Assembly (NCBI GenBank): GCA_022702705.1
Contig: JAKZJZ010000057.1
Coordinates: 1-64,000 of the forward strand
DNA: 64,000 nt
Source of the DNA: Papilionanthe hookeriana x Papilionanthe teres
Lineage: Eukaryota > Streptophyta > Magnoliopsida > Asparagales > Orchidaceae
Direction of reading: 5' to 3'
The position numbers were made by a program, and so were the translations under genes. Below the pieces are notes generated by a model. That model was not told the origin of the DNA, ran no database searches, and was given only the letters and a program-made list of their open reading frames with translations. Position 1 is the first letter of the stretch. Each line of letters opens with the position of its first letter. Of this stretch, positions 21,741 through 34,189 are shown in pieces.

Positions 21741-23340
21741 ACTTTTGGGTCGAGGATTTTACATCCAAGACTGCATTGCTTTAGGATTCTTTCCTATTGC
21801 ACTGAAATACATCAAATTCAAAATTTTGGGTCGAGGATTTTACATCCAAGACTGCACTGCTTTAGGATTCTTTCCTATTGCACTGAAATACATCAAATTC
21901 AAACCTTTTGGGTCGAGGATTTTACATCCAAGACTGCATTCGCTTTAGGATTCTTTCCTACCGCACTGAAATACATCAAATTCAAACCTTTTGGGTCGAG
22001 GATTTTACATCCAAGACTGCACTTCGCTTTAGGATTCTTTTCCTATTGCACTTGAAATACATCAAATTCAAACTTTTGGGTCGAGGATTTTACATCCAAG
22101 ACCGTACTTGCTTTAGGATTCTTTCCTACGGCACCGAAGTACATCAAATTCGAACTTTTGGGTCGAGGATTTTACATCCAAGACTGCACTTGCTTTAGGA
22201 TTCTTTCCTATTGCCTTCGAAATACATCAAATTCGAACTTTTGGGTCGAGGATTTTACATGCAAGACTGCACTGCTTTAGGATTCTTTCCTATTGCACTG
22301 AAGTACATCAAATTCAAACTTTTGGGTCGAGGATTTTACATCCAAGACTGCACTGCTTTAGGATTCTTTCCTATTGCACTGAAGTACATCAAATTCAAAC
22401 TTTTGGGTCGAGGATTTTACATCCAAGACTGCACTCGCTTTAGGATTCTTTTCCTAGTGCTATCGAAATACATCAAATTCAAACTTTTGGGTCGAGGATT
22501 TTACATCCAAGACTACACTGCTGCTAGGATTCTTCCCTATTGCACTTGAAATACATCAAATTAAAACTTTTGGGTCGAGGATTTTACATCCAAGACTGCA
22601 TCGCTTTAGGATTCTTTCTATTGCACTCGAAATACATCAAATTCAAAATTTTGGGTCGAGGATTTTACATCAAAGACTGCATCGCTTTAGGATTCTTTTC
22701 CTATTGCACCTTGAAGTACATCAAATTCGAACTTTTGGGTCGAGGATTTTATATCCAAGACTGCACCTTGCTTTAGGATTCTTTTCCTATTGCTATCGAA
22801 ATACATCAAATTCAAACTTTTGGGTCAAGGATTTTACATCCAAGACTGCACTGCTTTAGGATTCTTTCCTATTGCACTGAAATACATCAAATTCAAACTT
22901 TTGGGTTGAGGATTTTACATCCAAGACTGCACTGCTTTAGGATTCTTCCCTATTGCACTGAAATACATCAAATTCAAACTTTTGGGTCGAGGATTTTATA
23001 TCCAAGACTGCACTGCTTTAGGATTCTTTTCCTATTGCACTGAAGTACATCAAATTCAAACTTTTGGGTCGAGGATTTTACATCCAAGACTGCACTGCTT
23101 TAGGATTCTTTCCTATTGCACTGAAATACATCAAAATTCAAACTTTTGGGTTGAGGATTTTACATCCGAGACTGCATTGCTTTAGGATTCTTTTCCTATT
23201 GCACTGAAATACATCAAAATCAAACTCTTGAGGTTAAGGATTTTACATCCAATACCGCATTGCTCTGAGATCTCTTCTCATTGCAATGATTCAATCTAAT
23301 CAATTCAATTTTCTTTCGAGGCTGAAGATGTTACATCTAA
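21741..23340 (+). repeat. 82-bp tandem array, about 19 units
   Basis: Units share TTTTGGGTCGAGGATTTTAC, then ATCCAAGACTGCACTGCTTT and AGGATTCTTTCCTATTGCAC. From the first GAGGATTTTAC (about 21751) to the nineteenth (about 23230) mean spacing is 82 bp; a degenerate copy follows near 23315. Most units differ by a few substitutions and 1-2 base indels. Because 82 is not a multiple of three and stops occur, I take it as non-coding, although most units give partial open reading in one frame. Confidence 0.95.
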
Positions 23341-23679
23341 AACCTCAGAATTCCAATTTTCATTTCAAATCAAATCCCTCAAATTAATCTTGACAAACTT
23401 CAATCTAAATTGAAACTCCAAACTAAAATCTAAACTCACACATCAAAACTTAAATTGAAATAAAATAAAATCTAAATCGAAATTCCCCAGTGTCATGTGA
23501 TTTGGGATTCACCTCCTTTTCCTTTCCCCAACGAGAGTTCGGGAATCTCCGGTTTCGAGAGATATACTTGCTACTCCCAGCGAAAACTCCTCTATTTCAT
23601 CCTAAGTTTGTCACTTGGATGTTTGTGTTGGTTTTGTTGATCGCTTCGGTCAACACCAATACGCGCGGTGTGCTCCATT
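23341..23679 (+). other. End of the E2 internal region
   Basis: AT-rich remnants of the array flank give way to a pyrimidine-rich, then mixed, sequence ending CGCGCGGTGTGCTCCATT directly before the 3' LTR. The expected polypurine tract next to the LTR is not visible. A short hairpin, GTTGA/TCAAC, lies at about 23637-23655. Confidence 0.5.
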
Positions 23680-26047
23680 TGTTGACCTCATTTTTGATGA
23701 GGTCTTCTCTTCTTCTCTTTAGTACTTAGGATCTAGCCTTAGGCTTTTCCTTTGACTGTCTTAGAGGACTAGAATTGGGACCCACCTTTTAGAAATTCAA
23801 ACCACTTCTTAACTCCCTGCAAACTCTACAAACTTGACTATAGACCCCTAATCACCTAGAGGGTTGAAATCAAATATGGAAGTTTAAATGGTGAGTTCCT
23901 ATAGGACTCTTTGGCCTTAGGACCGCTTCCGGTGGCCTCGGTCCAGTGAAGGGGCTGACTTACACACACACTACACTTATACACTACACCTATACACTAC
24001 ACTTTCACACACCCATACCTAACTTGACCTCCTCGACTCATGTGGGTGATTCACATGGATGGTCCTTAACCCCTAAGCCCCGGCTAAGAGGGTTAGGAAC
24101 AACACAGATGAATGCCTAAAATGGGTCCCTTCATGGCTCATGTGGGCTTGATATGGCTTCATGGCTCAACCAAAATGACTTCTTTCCACTCAAATTCACC
24201 CAATCTTCAATTTCCCAAATTTTCAATTTTTGACCCCCGGGACCCTACACCCGCTTGGCCTACCCAAAACCTCGAAATTACCCAAATTTCTCAAAATTTC
24301 CAAATTATCCAAAATTCTCCAAAATTATTCCCAAACATTTCCACATCACTTAAATTGATCATCCATACCCAAAAATACCAAAAATTCCAAGAAAACCTCC
24401 CAATACCCTCCAAATACCCAAAATACCCCTCTTGACCTAAAAATCCAAAAATTCAGAAAATTCCCAGAAAATTCCAGAAAATCCCAAATATTCCCAATTT
24501 CATTTTGTCCAACTACACCATGGGCCAATTTTGTCAATTTACCCTACTTTTGTCAAAACCCCCAATTTGACCCATTTTAACCCTAAGTGAACCCAATGTC
24601 AAACCAAACCTACCCAATTGACCCCAATTTTGGTCCAATTCAATTCTAAACTTCAATTCAATATCCCAAATACCAATCTAGACCAAATCCAAGCCCAATT
24701 TGATTGACATTTGGATCCAACCTCACTTTTGGCCTTAAAGCCCAATTTGGACCCATGACCCAAACCTAACCCAAACTCACCCAATTCAATTCCAATTAAC
24801 CCCAAATGTTTTCTAAATCTTCCTTAACATTCCCACAAACAAAATACTAACATGATTTGCCCAAAATTTAGACCCAAACCCCACTCAAACTCAACCCAAA
24901 ATTAAAAGGCCCTATTTTGACCTAAACCCAAACCTAACCCAAATGAGCCCAAACCCCAAAATCAAAGCCCAACCAAAGTCAAAACCTCTTTGAAACACTC
25001 CCATAAACATTTCTAAACATTGGTTTTACATCAATTTCAACTCTAGCCCAACATTAGCCCAACTTGGCCCACTTGGACCTGCATAGGCCCACTTACCAAA
25101 TAAACCCAAATTCAAACCAATTCAACTCCAAATCACACCAAATTGATTCCAAGCCCTTCATAGAACATCCCTAAACCAATTATGACATTTATTTGATAAA
25201 GTTCTTCACAAAATCTTTACCCAAATGCCCATCCTAAAATCAAAAAGCCCATTCCCCTTAAACTTTCCTAAAAGCCCACTTCACCACATTCAAAAGCCCA
25301 AATCCATCCAAAGCCCACATGGCACTTCCCCTCATCATCCATTTAATCAAAATCACCCCTAAGTTTCAAAATCATCAATTAAACCATTCCAAATCAAGCT
25401 TCATGCAAATTTTCACCAAAATATCCAAAATTCTTAAAACCCATTTCCATGAAATTGACTCAACTTTCCCCAAGCCAAAGACAAGCCATGCAAGCCATGG
25501 ACAAGCCACATGAAGCCATGGAAGGCTTGACATGTGACCATGCCATTAATGGTAAAAGGAGGGGCCCCTTTCCTAATCTTTCTAAGCATTTTTTACCTTA
25601 AGTATGTCACACACTAAACCATGTTTAGCCACCTCATCATGGATAGAGACCACACCACTCTCCCTTGGCTGACCCAACTGATCCTCTCAGCCCAAAATCA
25701 GGCCATGGGGAGGTGCACCCAACCCAAACCAATGGGTTGACCAAATTAAGGCCAAAATGACCCCCTCCCCATTCCATTTTAATTCAAAGCCTTTACACAT
25801 GGAAATTGCCGATTGATTGCACAAACCTCCAACCCCGACCCACCCGGACCCGAGGGTGACCCATGCCTGCCGGCCGGCCGCCCGGATCGCCGGAAAACAC
25901 CATGGCCGAGACCTTGGGAGGAGCCAAAGTTTGGAATTCCCACTTGCTGAGCCGCCCCATGCCAAATGGTCACTATGGCCGTTCTTCTCCTCACCGGAGC
26001 AGCTGATCCCATGCCTCAACTCCCCCGGAAGGCTCTCCAGCCTCTCC

Positions 26048-26054
26048 TATTTAA
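26048..26054 (+). promoter_or_regulatory. Candidate TATA box of the 3' LTR
   Basis: TATTTAA at the position equivalent to 5464-5470, in the same context. From here transcription would read outward into E1 sequence. Confidence 0.45.
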
Positions 26055-28659
26055 ACCCCTCACCCTCACGGCCATGGAGGAGAGCTGCACAAACCTTGCC
26101 GAAACTCGCCAAAATTGTTCCAAACCCTTCTCCACCCTTAGAGCAGTTGATCCCCAGTGTCAATTTGCCCTAATCCCCACTGATAAAATTCAATTTCCCA
26201 ACTGAAATTCCACCCAAAACCAGGACACTTCTCCATAGTGAGCCAATCCCCAAATTGATTGGTTCTACACCTTCACTAGACCAAGGGAAGGTGTCCACCA
26301 GCAAAAGCCCCATCTCCGGAGCCACCCGGCTTGCTCCGAGCCTCCAAGCTTTGTGATCGGGCTTGGTCGAAATCACATCTGAGACAATTCACTGCGACCA
26401 GGAGACTTCATCCGGAGCTTGCTAGGATTCAATCGAAGGTGCAACAACTCTCGGATCGAAGCCACACTTCTCCGAGCAAAGGTATGAGCTAATTCTTCAT
26501 CCCGAGTTTCGGAGATTCTCCAGTTTCAAATGCCTTAATTTCAATGCATGATAACCGTATAGATGTGTTCGTCTCTTCAAGACGAATCCATAGAGCATAA
26601 GAACATGAAAATCCATTGAGTATCGAGTGAGATCTTAGGGATTTAGTGTGGACGGCTCTCGGGTGAGGACACTCGGGGACGATGAACGGATGCCGTCCAT
26701 TCAATACACGCGCGGACGAATGGCTCAGATGGCGTCGGACCAGGAGACGGTACGAGAACCGCGGGGCCCGGGCTGCTGACTCAGGTGGCGGCGTCGAATG
26801 GGAGTGCGACACGCGGCATTTCGGAGATGTCGAGGATGAGTTGGCGCCGCGTGGATAAATAGAAAATTAGGGTATTTTTTGATTTATTTAATTCCCTAAA
26901 CTTCGAAAATTCATAACTCGTGTAGAAAAATCAGAAAAATAAAATAAAAATACCCTCTTGCTCGAGTGAACGAGAGGAGAATAATGTGGAAAAGAAATCA
27001 TTTAATTTCATCAAGTATTTTATTTTTTATAATTTATTTACTCTCTGCATACATTTAATTCTCCATGCATGTATACAATTCACCATGGCATGAGACCATA
27101 GGGTTTTGAAGCCTCTGAATTTGGGAACATTCCCGAATTTTCCAAAGTCGAGGCCATCCCTATAAAAAGTTATTGATTTTTCAAATTCATGTTGCTGTTT
27201 TGAGTATTTTAATTCCAATAAATAGCATGTTGTGAAATAAATTCTAGGAAAATATGGTGATGTTTCTTATGACCAGAGAACCCTAGGAAAAATAGGTTTT
27301 GACTTAGTTCATTTAAAACAACCTTAATTGGCTTAAACACCCAAAATAGGTCTTTAATTAATTAGAGTTAAACATGCATCAAATTGACTTGAAATCAATT
27401 CTCCACTGACCTTTAGGATCAGAGGAATCCACCATAAAAATTTGAGGTCAATTGGACTTGGTTAGCCCCACTAATTGGGTTGATTAAGCCACTTAGCCAT
27501 TTTAAACTTTAAAAATTCATAACTTTTAAAATACCTTTCAAAAATTCACCAAATTGGTTTTGGAGCCTCTCTGATATCAGGGGAACCTAAGAAAATTAAA
27601 ATTTTAATTTTCTAAAAAAGTTGATTTTTAATAATATTTTAATATTTTTAATAATTAAAAAATAATAAAAATCACAAAAATAATAAAATTCACCAAAATG
27701 TCACATTTTGAATTTTAATCACATAGGAACAAATCCCACATTTTTCTTAGGTCTATTTAGTGAGATATTAAATTTTAAAGCTTTAAGGTAATTTTAAAAT
27801 TAAAAAAATGTATTTTCTAGCTTTTTCATAAAAATAATTATAATAAATCATAGAAAAATCAGAAAATTGCAAAATTTGCTTCTCTGGTTTCCTTGATATC
27901 AGAGAGATTTTTGAAAAATATAAAATTCAATTTTCAACATTTATTTTATTTTTAAATTAATTAACACTCCAAAACTTAAAATAATTATAATAAAAATAAT
28001 ATAATTCAAAAAATCACCAAAATTGGTCCAAGTGATTCTCTGGTCATTAGGAATGTCCCCTAATTTTCTTAAGGACAGAAACTTTCCCTTGGTCATGTTA
28101 TTAAATTTTCCTTGAAAATCTCTATTTTCTACCAAAAAATAATTATATAAATAAATTAAATACAGAAAAATCACATTTTCTCCTCTCATGTCTTTATTGA
28201 CATATGAGTGAAGTTACATAAAAATTTCAAGTTCATTTGAGTTCAATTTAGTGAGTTATGAAATTATTAAGCTTAAAGGGTAAAGTGGTAATTAATTTTT
28301 TTTAACCCTTAATTAAAACTTTAGGTTTAATAAAAAATTAACAAGTAAAATATTTGATCCTAATCTGATTTGGATGATTGAAATTTAAATAATTAAAGGG
28401 TAGAAACCCATTAAGCAATTTTAAAATGATTAAACTTTAATTAAATAATTGATTAAATTTGGAAGAATAATAAAATTGGAATTATTAAAATAGGGATATT
28501 ATTAGGAAGAAATTTATTCTTTAATTTAAAAATCCCTAAATTAATTATCTCATTAATATTCAATTCTTAATTAAAATGATAACTCAAATTTAAAATATTA
28601 AAAGACTTAATCATTAAACTAAAATTAAAATATTAAACTCTTTTAAAAATTTCAATTAA

Positions 28660-28674
28660 AATTAAAAATAAAAT

Positions 28675-28707
<33 letters not shown>

Positions 28708-28880
28708 ATTAAATTAAATTAAATTAAATTAAGATTAAAAAATTAAATTAAATTAAAGATTAAATTAAATTAAATTAAATTAAATTAAATTAAATTAAAT
28801 TAAATTAAATTAAATTAAATTAAATTAAATCAAATTAAATTAAATTAAATTAAATTAAATCAAATTAAATTAAAATTAAA
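28660..28880 (+). repeat. Expanded AAATT microsatellite in the 3' LTR
   Basis: Long, nearly uninterrupted AAATT pentamers with a few CAAATT and GATTAAA variants. The 5' LTR allele at 8083 is much shorter, so the expansion (or contraction of the other) is younger than the insertion. Confidence 0.85.
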
Positions 28881-31083
28881 TCAAATCAAATTAATTAAAC
28901 ATCAAATCAAATTAAATTGAACTATATTGAATTAAATTAAATTAAAACTCAATTAAGTTAAATTAAATTGAATTAAATATAACATCACCTAAAACAGAAA
29001 GAAATTAAATATAAAGCAACTTGAACAGTATTCCAAATTTAAACCCATTAACTTAAATTAAATCATTTGAACACCAATTTGCTCCTCAAGAGCTTTGGTT
29101 ATTATAACTCCTAAACAGAACATTAAATGAAATGTTACTTCACTCATAGGATATTCAAATGTCCTAGTTCACTGTGCAAGATAACAACAAAACTTGAATT
29201 CCCGGACGATTAATTCATTTGTATAATTAAATTCATTTGGACTTAAAACAATCCTAGAAAATATTGAAAAGATGTTTAAGATTATTCTTAAGCACTTCCT
29301 CAATATGATAGGATGTTCATAAGAACAATTGGACTTAATTGTTCTTTGATGAAGAAAATCGTCCTTAAACCAAAACACAAAGAACCTAGACGTCATATGA
29401 GATGACTAGCTATAGGATTAGGAATTTGGTAGAAAACCATAACCCTTACCTTAGCTTTACCTAGGAACTTGCTTAAATAATCTAATTGTGTTTTAAGTGT
29501 AGCTTGGGATGACGGGAAGACCCTCCAGGTACGCTTTTATTTTATTGCAATTTACTTTCTTGCAATTTACATTATTGCAATTTATTTAATCGCATTGCAC
29601 TTACTTTTCTTGCATGATAAACAAGCATCGTTGCATGAAAACCCACACATTTAGGATAGTCCCTAAAACTGAAACCAAAACTAAGTTAAAAGTCATTGCA
29701 AGATAAAATTCACCGCCACAACTTTTCAAAATATAAAACAACTCGAAATTTAATCACAAACATAACACAAAACTACAATTACAACTAAATTAAAACGTCC
29801 TGTTGGATGATCGGGAATACCTCGGATGATGTAACCTACGTGTTGCTAACGGGATTTCCCACGGTCTAAATGAAAGTGTGGAACTCATTCAGTTGAGTTT
29901 AGCAAATTCATCTGGACTAAGTGAATCCGATAAAAATAATGATACCGGAAGGATGGAACCGTGGGATCTTAACCGGTGTCGTTATAATCAACTTTAAGAT
30001 TTGTTTTAAATAAAACATAAAAAACACTTGGAAATCAAGATTGTCTCTAAACCAAAACACTTTTCTCATCCCCTGATTTATAATTTCTAAAACTAAACCT
30101 CTGCAACAACAAGGAGCTCGGAGCATGATGGGCAGCACGGCCATCGTCGTCAGCAAAACTTGAATCGTCATCAGCAAAACTTTCCTAGAACTAAACAACC
30201 AAGCCATAGGACTTCGAGGTAATTTGCCTAGTGCAACATAAATCCTCAACTCTTCGTTAGGCATTTGCATTGCAAATTAAGCCCTAACCGGTCTTAGGAT
30301 TCCGAGGTAGTCGTTGGGTACGACATAAACCCTCACATCTTCAAGGCTATTTGTATGATTCTATCATATAAATATAAGTCCTAATTAATTAAAATTGGCA
30401 AAATCAAAACATTTAAATAAATATTAGGACTTTCTTAAATCCAAGCCAAACAATAGGATAGTCGGGAAATTACCGAAGTTCACTTCGAATCTGTGATTTC
30501 TCCTACTTTTCTTCCTTTGGATTCACAAAACAAAATGTTCCAAACTTGATTCATTCCCTATTGAAATTCCAAAATTCAATCCCTTGAAAATCTTAAACTT
30601 TGAAATCCTTGAGAGCAGAATTATTGATTATTATCAAGAGTTTTCTTAGGTGATTCCCATCACTTAAGATGTAATTAACTATAGGGGCTTGCCCTTATAG
30701 GGAATTTTAAAGAACCCATGTAATATAAACCCCGTTTAATGTTTTCATATTAAGCGGGGAATTTTGTTGGCTTATAAAATTGGTTCGCGGACCAAACGGA
30801 TGTCACAAATCTTCTAGTTTATTTAATCGAGCCCCACCGTCGAGTGGTGTGTCTATCCTTAGGGATAGATACACGGTTTGTGGTGCGGTGCTCGTTTATA
30901 TAAACTATTTGGGATGTGAGATCGGTTTAATCTCATATCTTAAAACCTTCAAATTTAAAATTATTTTCAAAATCAAATACTACTTTTCAAATTATTTATT
31001 TTAATTAAATTAAAAATTCGCCGACAGCTTCTGTTAGGCGACCCCCCCTTTAAAATAACACACAACCTAAAAATATGCCGACA

Positions 31084-31088
31084 CGCCG
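31084..31088 (+). repeat. Target-site duplication of E2, right copy (CGCCG)
   Basis: Identical to 3100-3104. With the bases that follow it reads CGCCGTACTTCGGCG, so the original target was a small inverted repeat. Confidence 0.9.
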
Positions 31089-31303
31089 TACTTCGGCGAA
31101 TACTCATTGTGTTAGGTAAATTATTGCCACCATGTCTCTTGATATTCTGACGCTACATGTAGAATGACTTTCCACATTTGACAGCGAGGAGTTTACTTGC
31201 CTGTGCTTTGAAGAGTGCTTTATTCGACCTCTTTCATTTATTAAGCAAGGCTATAGTTGAAGTTTTATACTTCGATTGGGGGACACCCCAAAAAAAAATC
31301 TTT
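31089..31303 (+). mobile_element. Right end of the E1 internal region with candidate polypurine tract
   Basis: This continues the sequence interrupted at 3104. Near 31274-31284, GATTGGGGGACA looks like the polypurine tract that precedes a 3' LTR; it is followed by an A run and then TGTTGATAACATG at 31304, which starts like the E2 LTR (TGTTGA). No coding sequence. Confidence 0.45.
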
Positions 31304-32879
31304 TGTTGATAACATGTTGTATTGACTAGTCCATTTTGCTAGCCTTAGTCGATCCATGTTTAGCTGTGATGCACATCTCCCAGGCTATTTGAGAGTGCCT
31401 CATTCAGTTTGAGCTATGTTTGCCTTTTGGCTAAGCTCTTGATGAGAGCATTTCTTTGCTACGACCACTTATGTCTAAGCATTTGATTTAGTCGACCTAC
31501 TTTGAACCTGACTAGGATTTGGTGCCTCACATATCTAGGACCTTATTGCCTTTTTAGTCTGTTCTTTGTGAGAAAGCATCACTGTGAGATGGATTCATCT
31601 CTTATATCCAACCTCATGGATATTTTGTTTGACTTGGTTGATTCTTATCACCATGTTAATTTTCATGTTGAACTGATTAAAACACTTTGTCATGATAAAT
31701 CAGTCCATGACTCGTCGGGATACCTTGATATCCGACACTACCGGTTAGACCTCGCTGCTTATCTAACCGAGATATACCTTGACCAAGAGGCGAGTGGCAT
31801 CTTATCCCTCGTACCTCTTGATATTTCGGCTCCATTTACAGAGGCCGTTGAGACGCTTCGAAAGGAACTCGTGCTCCTTAGTTGATCTTATCTTGGATTT
31901 CCCTTCGATGTTTCTTGAGGTTGAATCTATGATAGATCCCGAGGATGGGTTTAAGCCGACCATGTATGCACCTTCTTAGGATTTGCTCGATCTTCATGGT
32001 TCGGGGATTCGAATTATGTCTTGATGACCGAATCCCTTACTTTAATGAAATTTCACCTAAGTCCTGAGAACACCTCAGAGTGACTAGATGGGTGTCATTG
32101 AGATGTGAGTAGTTTCAGAGACTATTTAGATCTCTTACTTTTCCATTCAGCTAGACCGATGGAAGCTTGACAAGTAATGTACCATAAAATTCTAAGAATC
32201 TTTCTTCAGGAGATTTTTGAGTCAGAATAAATCACTTTATAACAAAAAGAAGCTCACCATATATAGTAATTCTTAGGAGAGATAAAAAAAGTGTGAAAGG
32301 CTTCAAAATAAAAAAAAAGAGAGAGAAAGAAAAAAGATTGAAAAAAAATAATGATCAACACTCCTGAGAAGAAGCTTGAGGTGAGTGGGAAATCAAAAAT
32401 TTCGATATAAAGAACCTTTTGATTTCAAAATTCTCCTGGTAAGATCCTTAGAATATTAAGGTTCAGATAATTGCTTAAGTGACATTGGGATGACTGATAA
32501 ATTAGTAATTGATTTAAAGACATCTCCAAAATGAAAACATTTCTTTACACCCGGATACGAACGACGAGGCCTATCCAGGCTAAGGGTGAAAATAATTAAA
32601 GGACAAGGTCTAGGCAAGAGTACTTAAGGAAAATCCCACCTGGACCTGAATTTTGCAAATCTCATGGTATATCTGGTCATGAATCTAGGATGCTTACTTG
32701 AGAGCTCCACTTACCAGATTGAGTTGGCATGTCACGCCAAATCGTTCCCCATAACGACTTATGTTGGGAATAAAAAAAAATATTTAATGCCAATGAAAAA
32801 ATATAAATGGCATGGAAGGCTCTCAATAGCTTTTTGGGCATGTTGTACGACATACCGTATACCCACATTATATCACGCT

Positions 32880-33240
32880 TGATGCGTTGACCCTCTGGGT
32901 CCGGCGACCCTTCCTTTGGAAGAAAGGTTTTCCATTTTGTGGGCTCTCTACCCACCATCTTTACGCTTTATGCGTCTACCCTCTGGGTCCGGCAGTCCTT
33001 CCTTGGAAGTTGACTCTCCTTCTTGTGTGTGGACTCTTCACCCACCACCCTTACGTACTATGTGGCGACTCTCTGGGTCCGGTGGCCCTTCCTTCGAAAG
33101 AAAGACTTGCCATCTTGTGGGCTTTTTACCCACCTTCTTGTACACTTTATGTGTTGACCTTCGGGTTCCTGGCAGTCCTTCCTTCGGAAGTTGACTAGCC
33201 TTCTTTGTGGGTATGTTGTACGACACTGTACACCCACCCA
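32880..33240 (+). repeat. Tandem repeat, four units of about 89 bp
   Basis: Units contain CTCTGGGTCCGG, CCTTCCTTTGGAAG and a TGTGGGCTCTCTACCCACC hairpin. Copies start near 32891, 32979, 33068 and 33157. Confidence 0.8.
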
Positions 33241-33599
33241 TTCCTTTGCTTCATTGCAAGTAAGAGAGGTCTTGTGCATCTCTTAAAACTGATTGCTGAA
33301 TTGCTAAACAGATAAAGTGAAAGTCTTACGAGCGGCTTATACCTGGTGCAACCAGTAATCGGTGTAAGAGAAGCCAAGTACTTCTTTTATCTTTTCTCTT
33401 TGGATCCTCGCTTCGAGCGGACCCGAGCAAGGGTGTCCCACCCATCATAAATGAGAGTGATAGATACATTCGTCCCTCTCGTCACAGTGAGAGTGGAAGA
33501 TACCCTCTTTTTGGAGGATTTGAGCCTAGCTTTATGATTAAGCAGCTATGGTTATCATACCTTGCTAAGCTAACCTTCACAATATCTCGATTGACAGTC

Positions 33600-34140
33600 A
33601 ATTTCGATTGATATTTGTCTTATGCAGGAAAGCCATGACCTTTCCTAGCATTCTTGTTCGGTTACCCATTCTACATAGGGTCCGAACTGAGCACCTTTTT
33701 ACGGATATGCTTGGGCCCACTCACTTCAAATGAGTGTGGTGTATTCCCTCTTAAGGGATATGTTTTGGTTTTCCGGCTAAATATCATTTGGTTGGTTCGC
33801 TCTATTTTGCCAAACCTTTCTAAGGTGTCTCGACTGACTGAGGTCAAGTTCGATTGATGCCTCTTTTGTGCCGGAAAGCCATACTTCTTTCCTCGACTCC
33901 TCTATTCGGTCGAGCACCATGTGTGGGTCCGAATTAGAGTCGCCCGCTCATTTCAAATGAGTGTGACATTTTCCCTCTTAGGAGGATGCTTTTGGGTTGG
34001 TCTGAGATCCATGCACCCATGCGGTTGGAATGCTATATTTTTTTTTTACCAACCACTCTTGGATACTGTGGTAATTCCCCATTGGAATTCATTCTACCAA
34101 ATTTCCGGTAGCAGTATCGTATAGGGTTGGTATGTTCTAA
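33600..34140 (+). repeat. Tandem duplication of about 246 bp
   Basis: GGAAAGCCAT at 33627 and 33873 starts two diverged copies. Each has a GGGTCCGAA block, a TCATTTCAAATGAGTGTG block and a CCCTCTTA-GG block. Confidence 0.65.
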
Positions 34141-34189
34141 CCATCCACCCTCTTTGATATGCCTGACTCGGTCAATTTTCATTGCCTTG

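Larger units (their letters stand above)
3105..31083 (+). mobile_element. E2: complete Tat-lineage Ty3/gypsy LTR retrotransposon carrying an AlkB domain
   Basis: The element is 27,979 bp with LTRs of 7,233 bp (3105-10337) and 7,404 bp (23680-31083). Both begin TGTTGACC and end ATGCCGACA, and a perfect CGCCG duplication flanks it. Domain order is gag, protease, RT, RNase H, archaeal-type RNase H, integrase, which is Ty3/gypsy order; the second RNase H and a degraded tRNA-Arg primer site place it in the Tat/Ogre group. An AlkB-type dioxygenase domain and an 82-bp tandem array lie between integrase and the 3' LTR. Nearly every domain is crossed by small frameshifts. In a 600-bp comparison (7081-7680 against its partner) I count 7 differences, so insertion looks recent. 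It sits inside E1. Confidence 0.95.
23680..31083 (+). repeat. 3' LTR of E2 (7.4 kb)
   Basis: This is the full-length partner of 3105-10337, with the same termini. Differences are mostly C/T and G/A changes in the AT-rich part, more substitutions and 1-2 base indels in the GC-rich part around the promoter (about 25800-26480), and a longer AAATT array at 28660-28880. The hairpin cluster at the end is intact (for example 30829-30893). Confidence 0.95.

Noticed and set aside
21745..22776. Repeated peptide frames in the 82-bp array (LGRGFYIQDC type)
   Set aside because: The unit length is not a multiple of three and indels shift the frame between units, so the apparent peptide repeat is a by-product of the DNA repeat.
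21741..23340. Possible CRISPR-like array
   Set aside because: Units are directly adjacent with no unique spacers, in a plant retrotransposon; this is an ordinary tandem repeat.
31502..31885. 127-codon open frame in the region after E2
   Set aside because: No motif recognised, no related frame beside it, and it sits in what looks like repeat-rich LTR DNA; not enough to call a gene.
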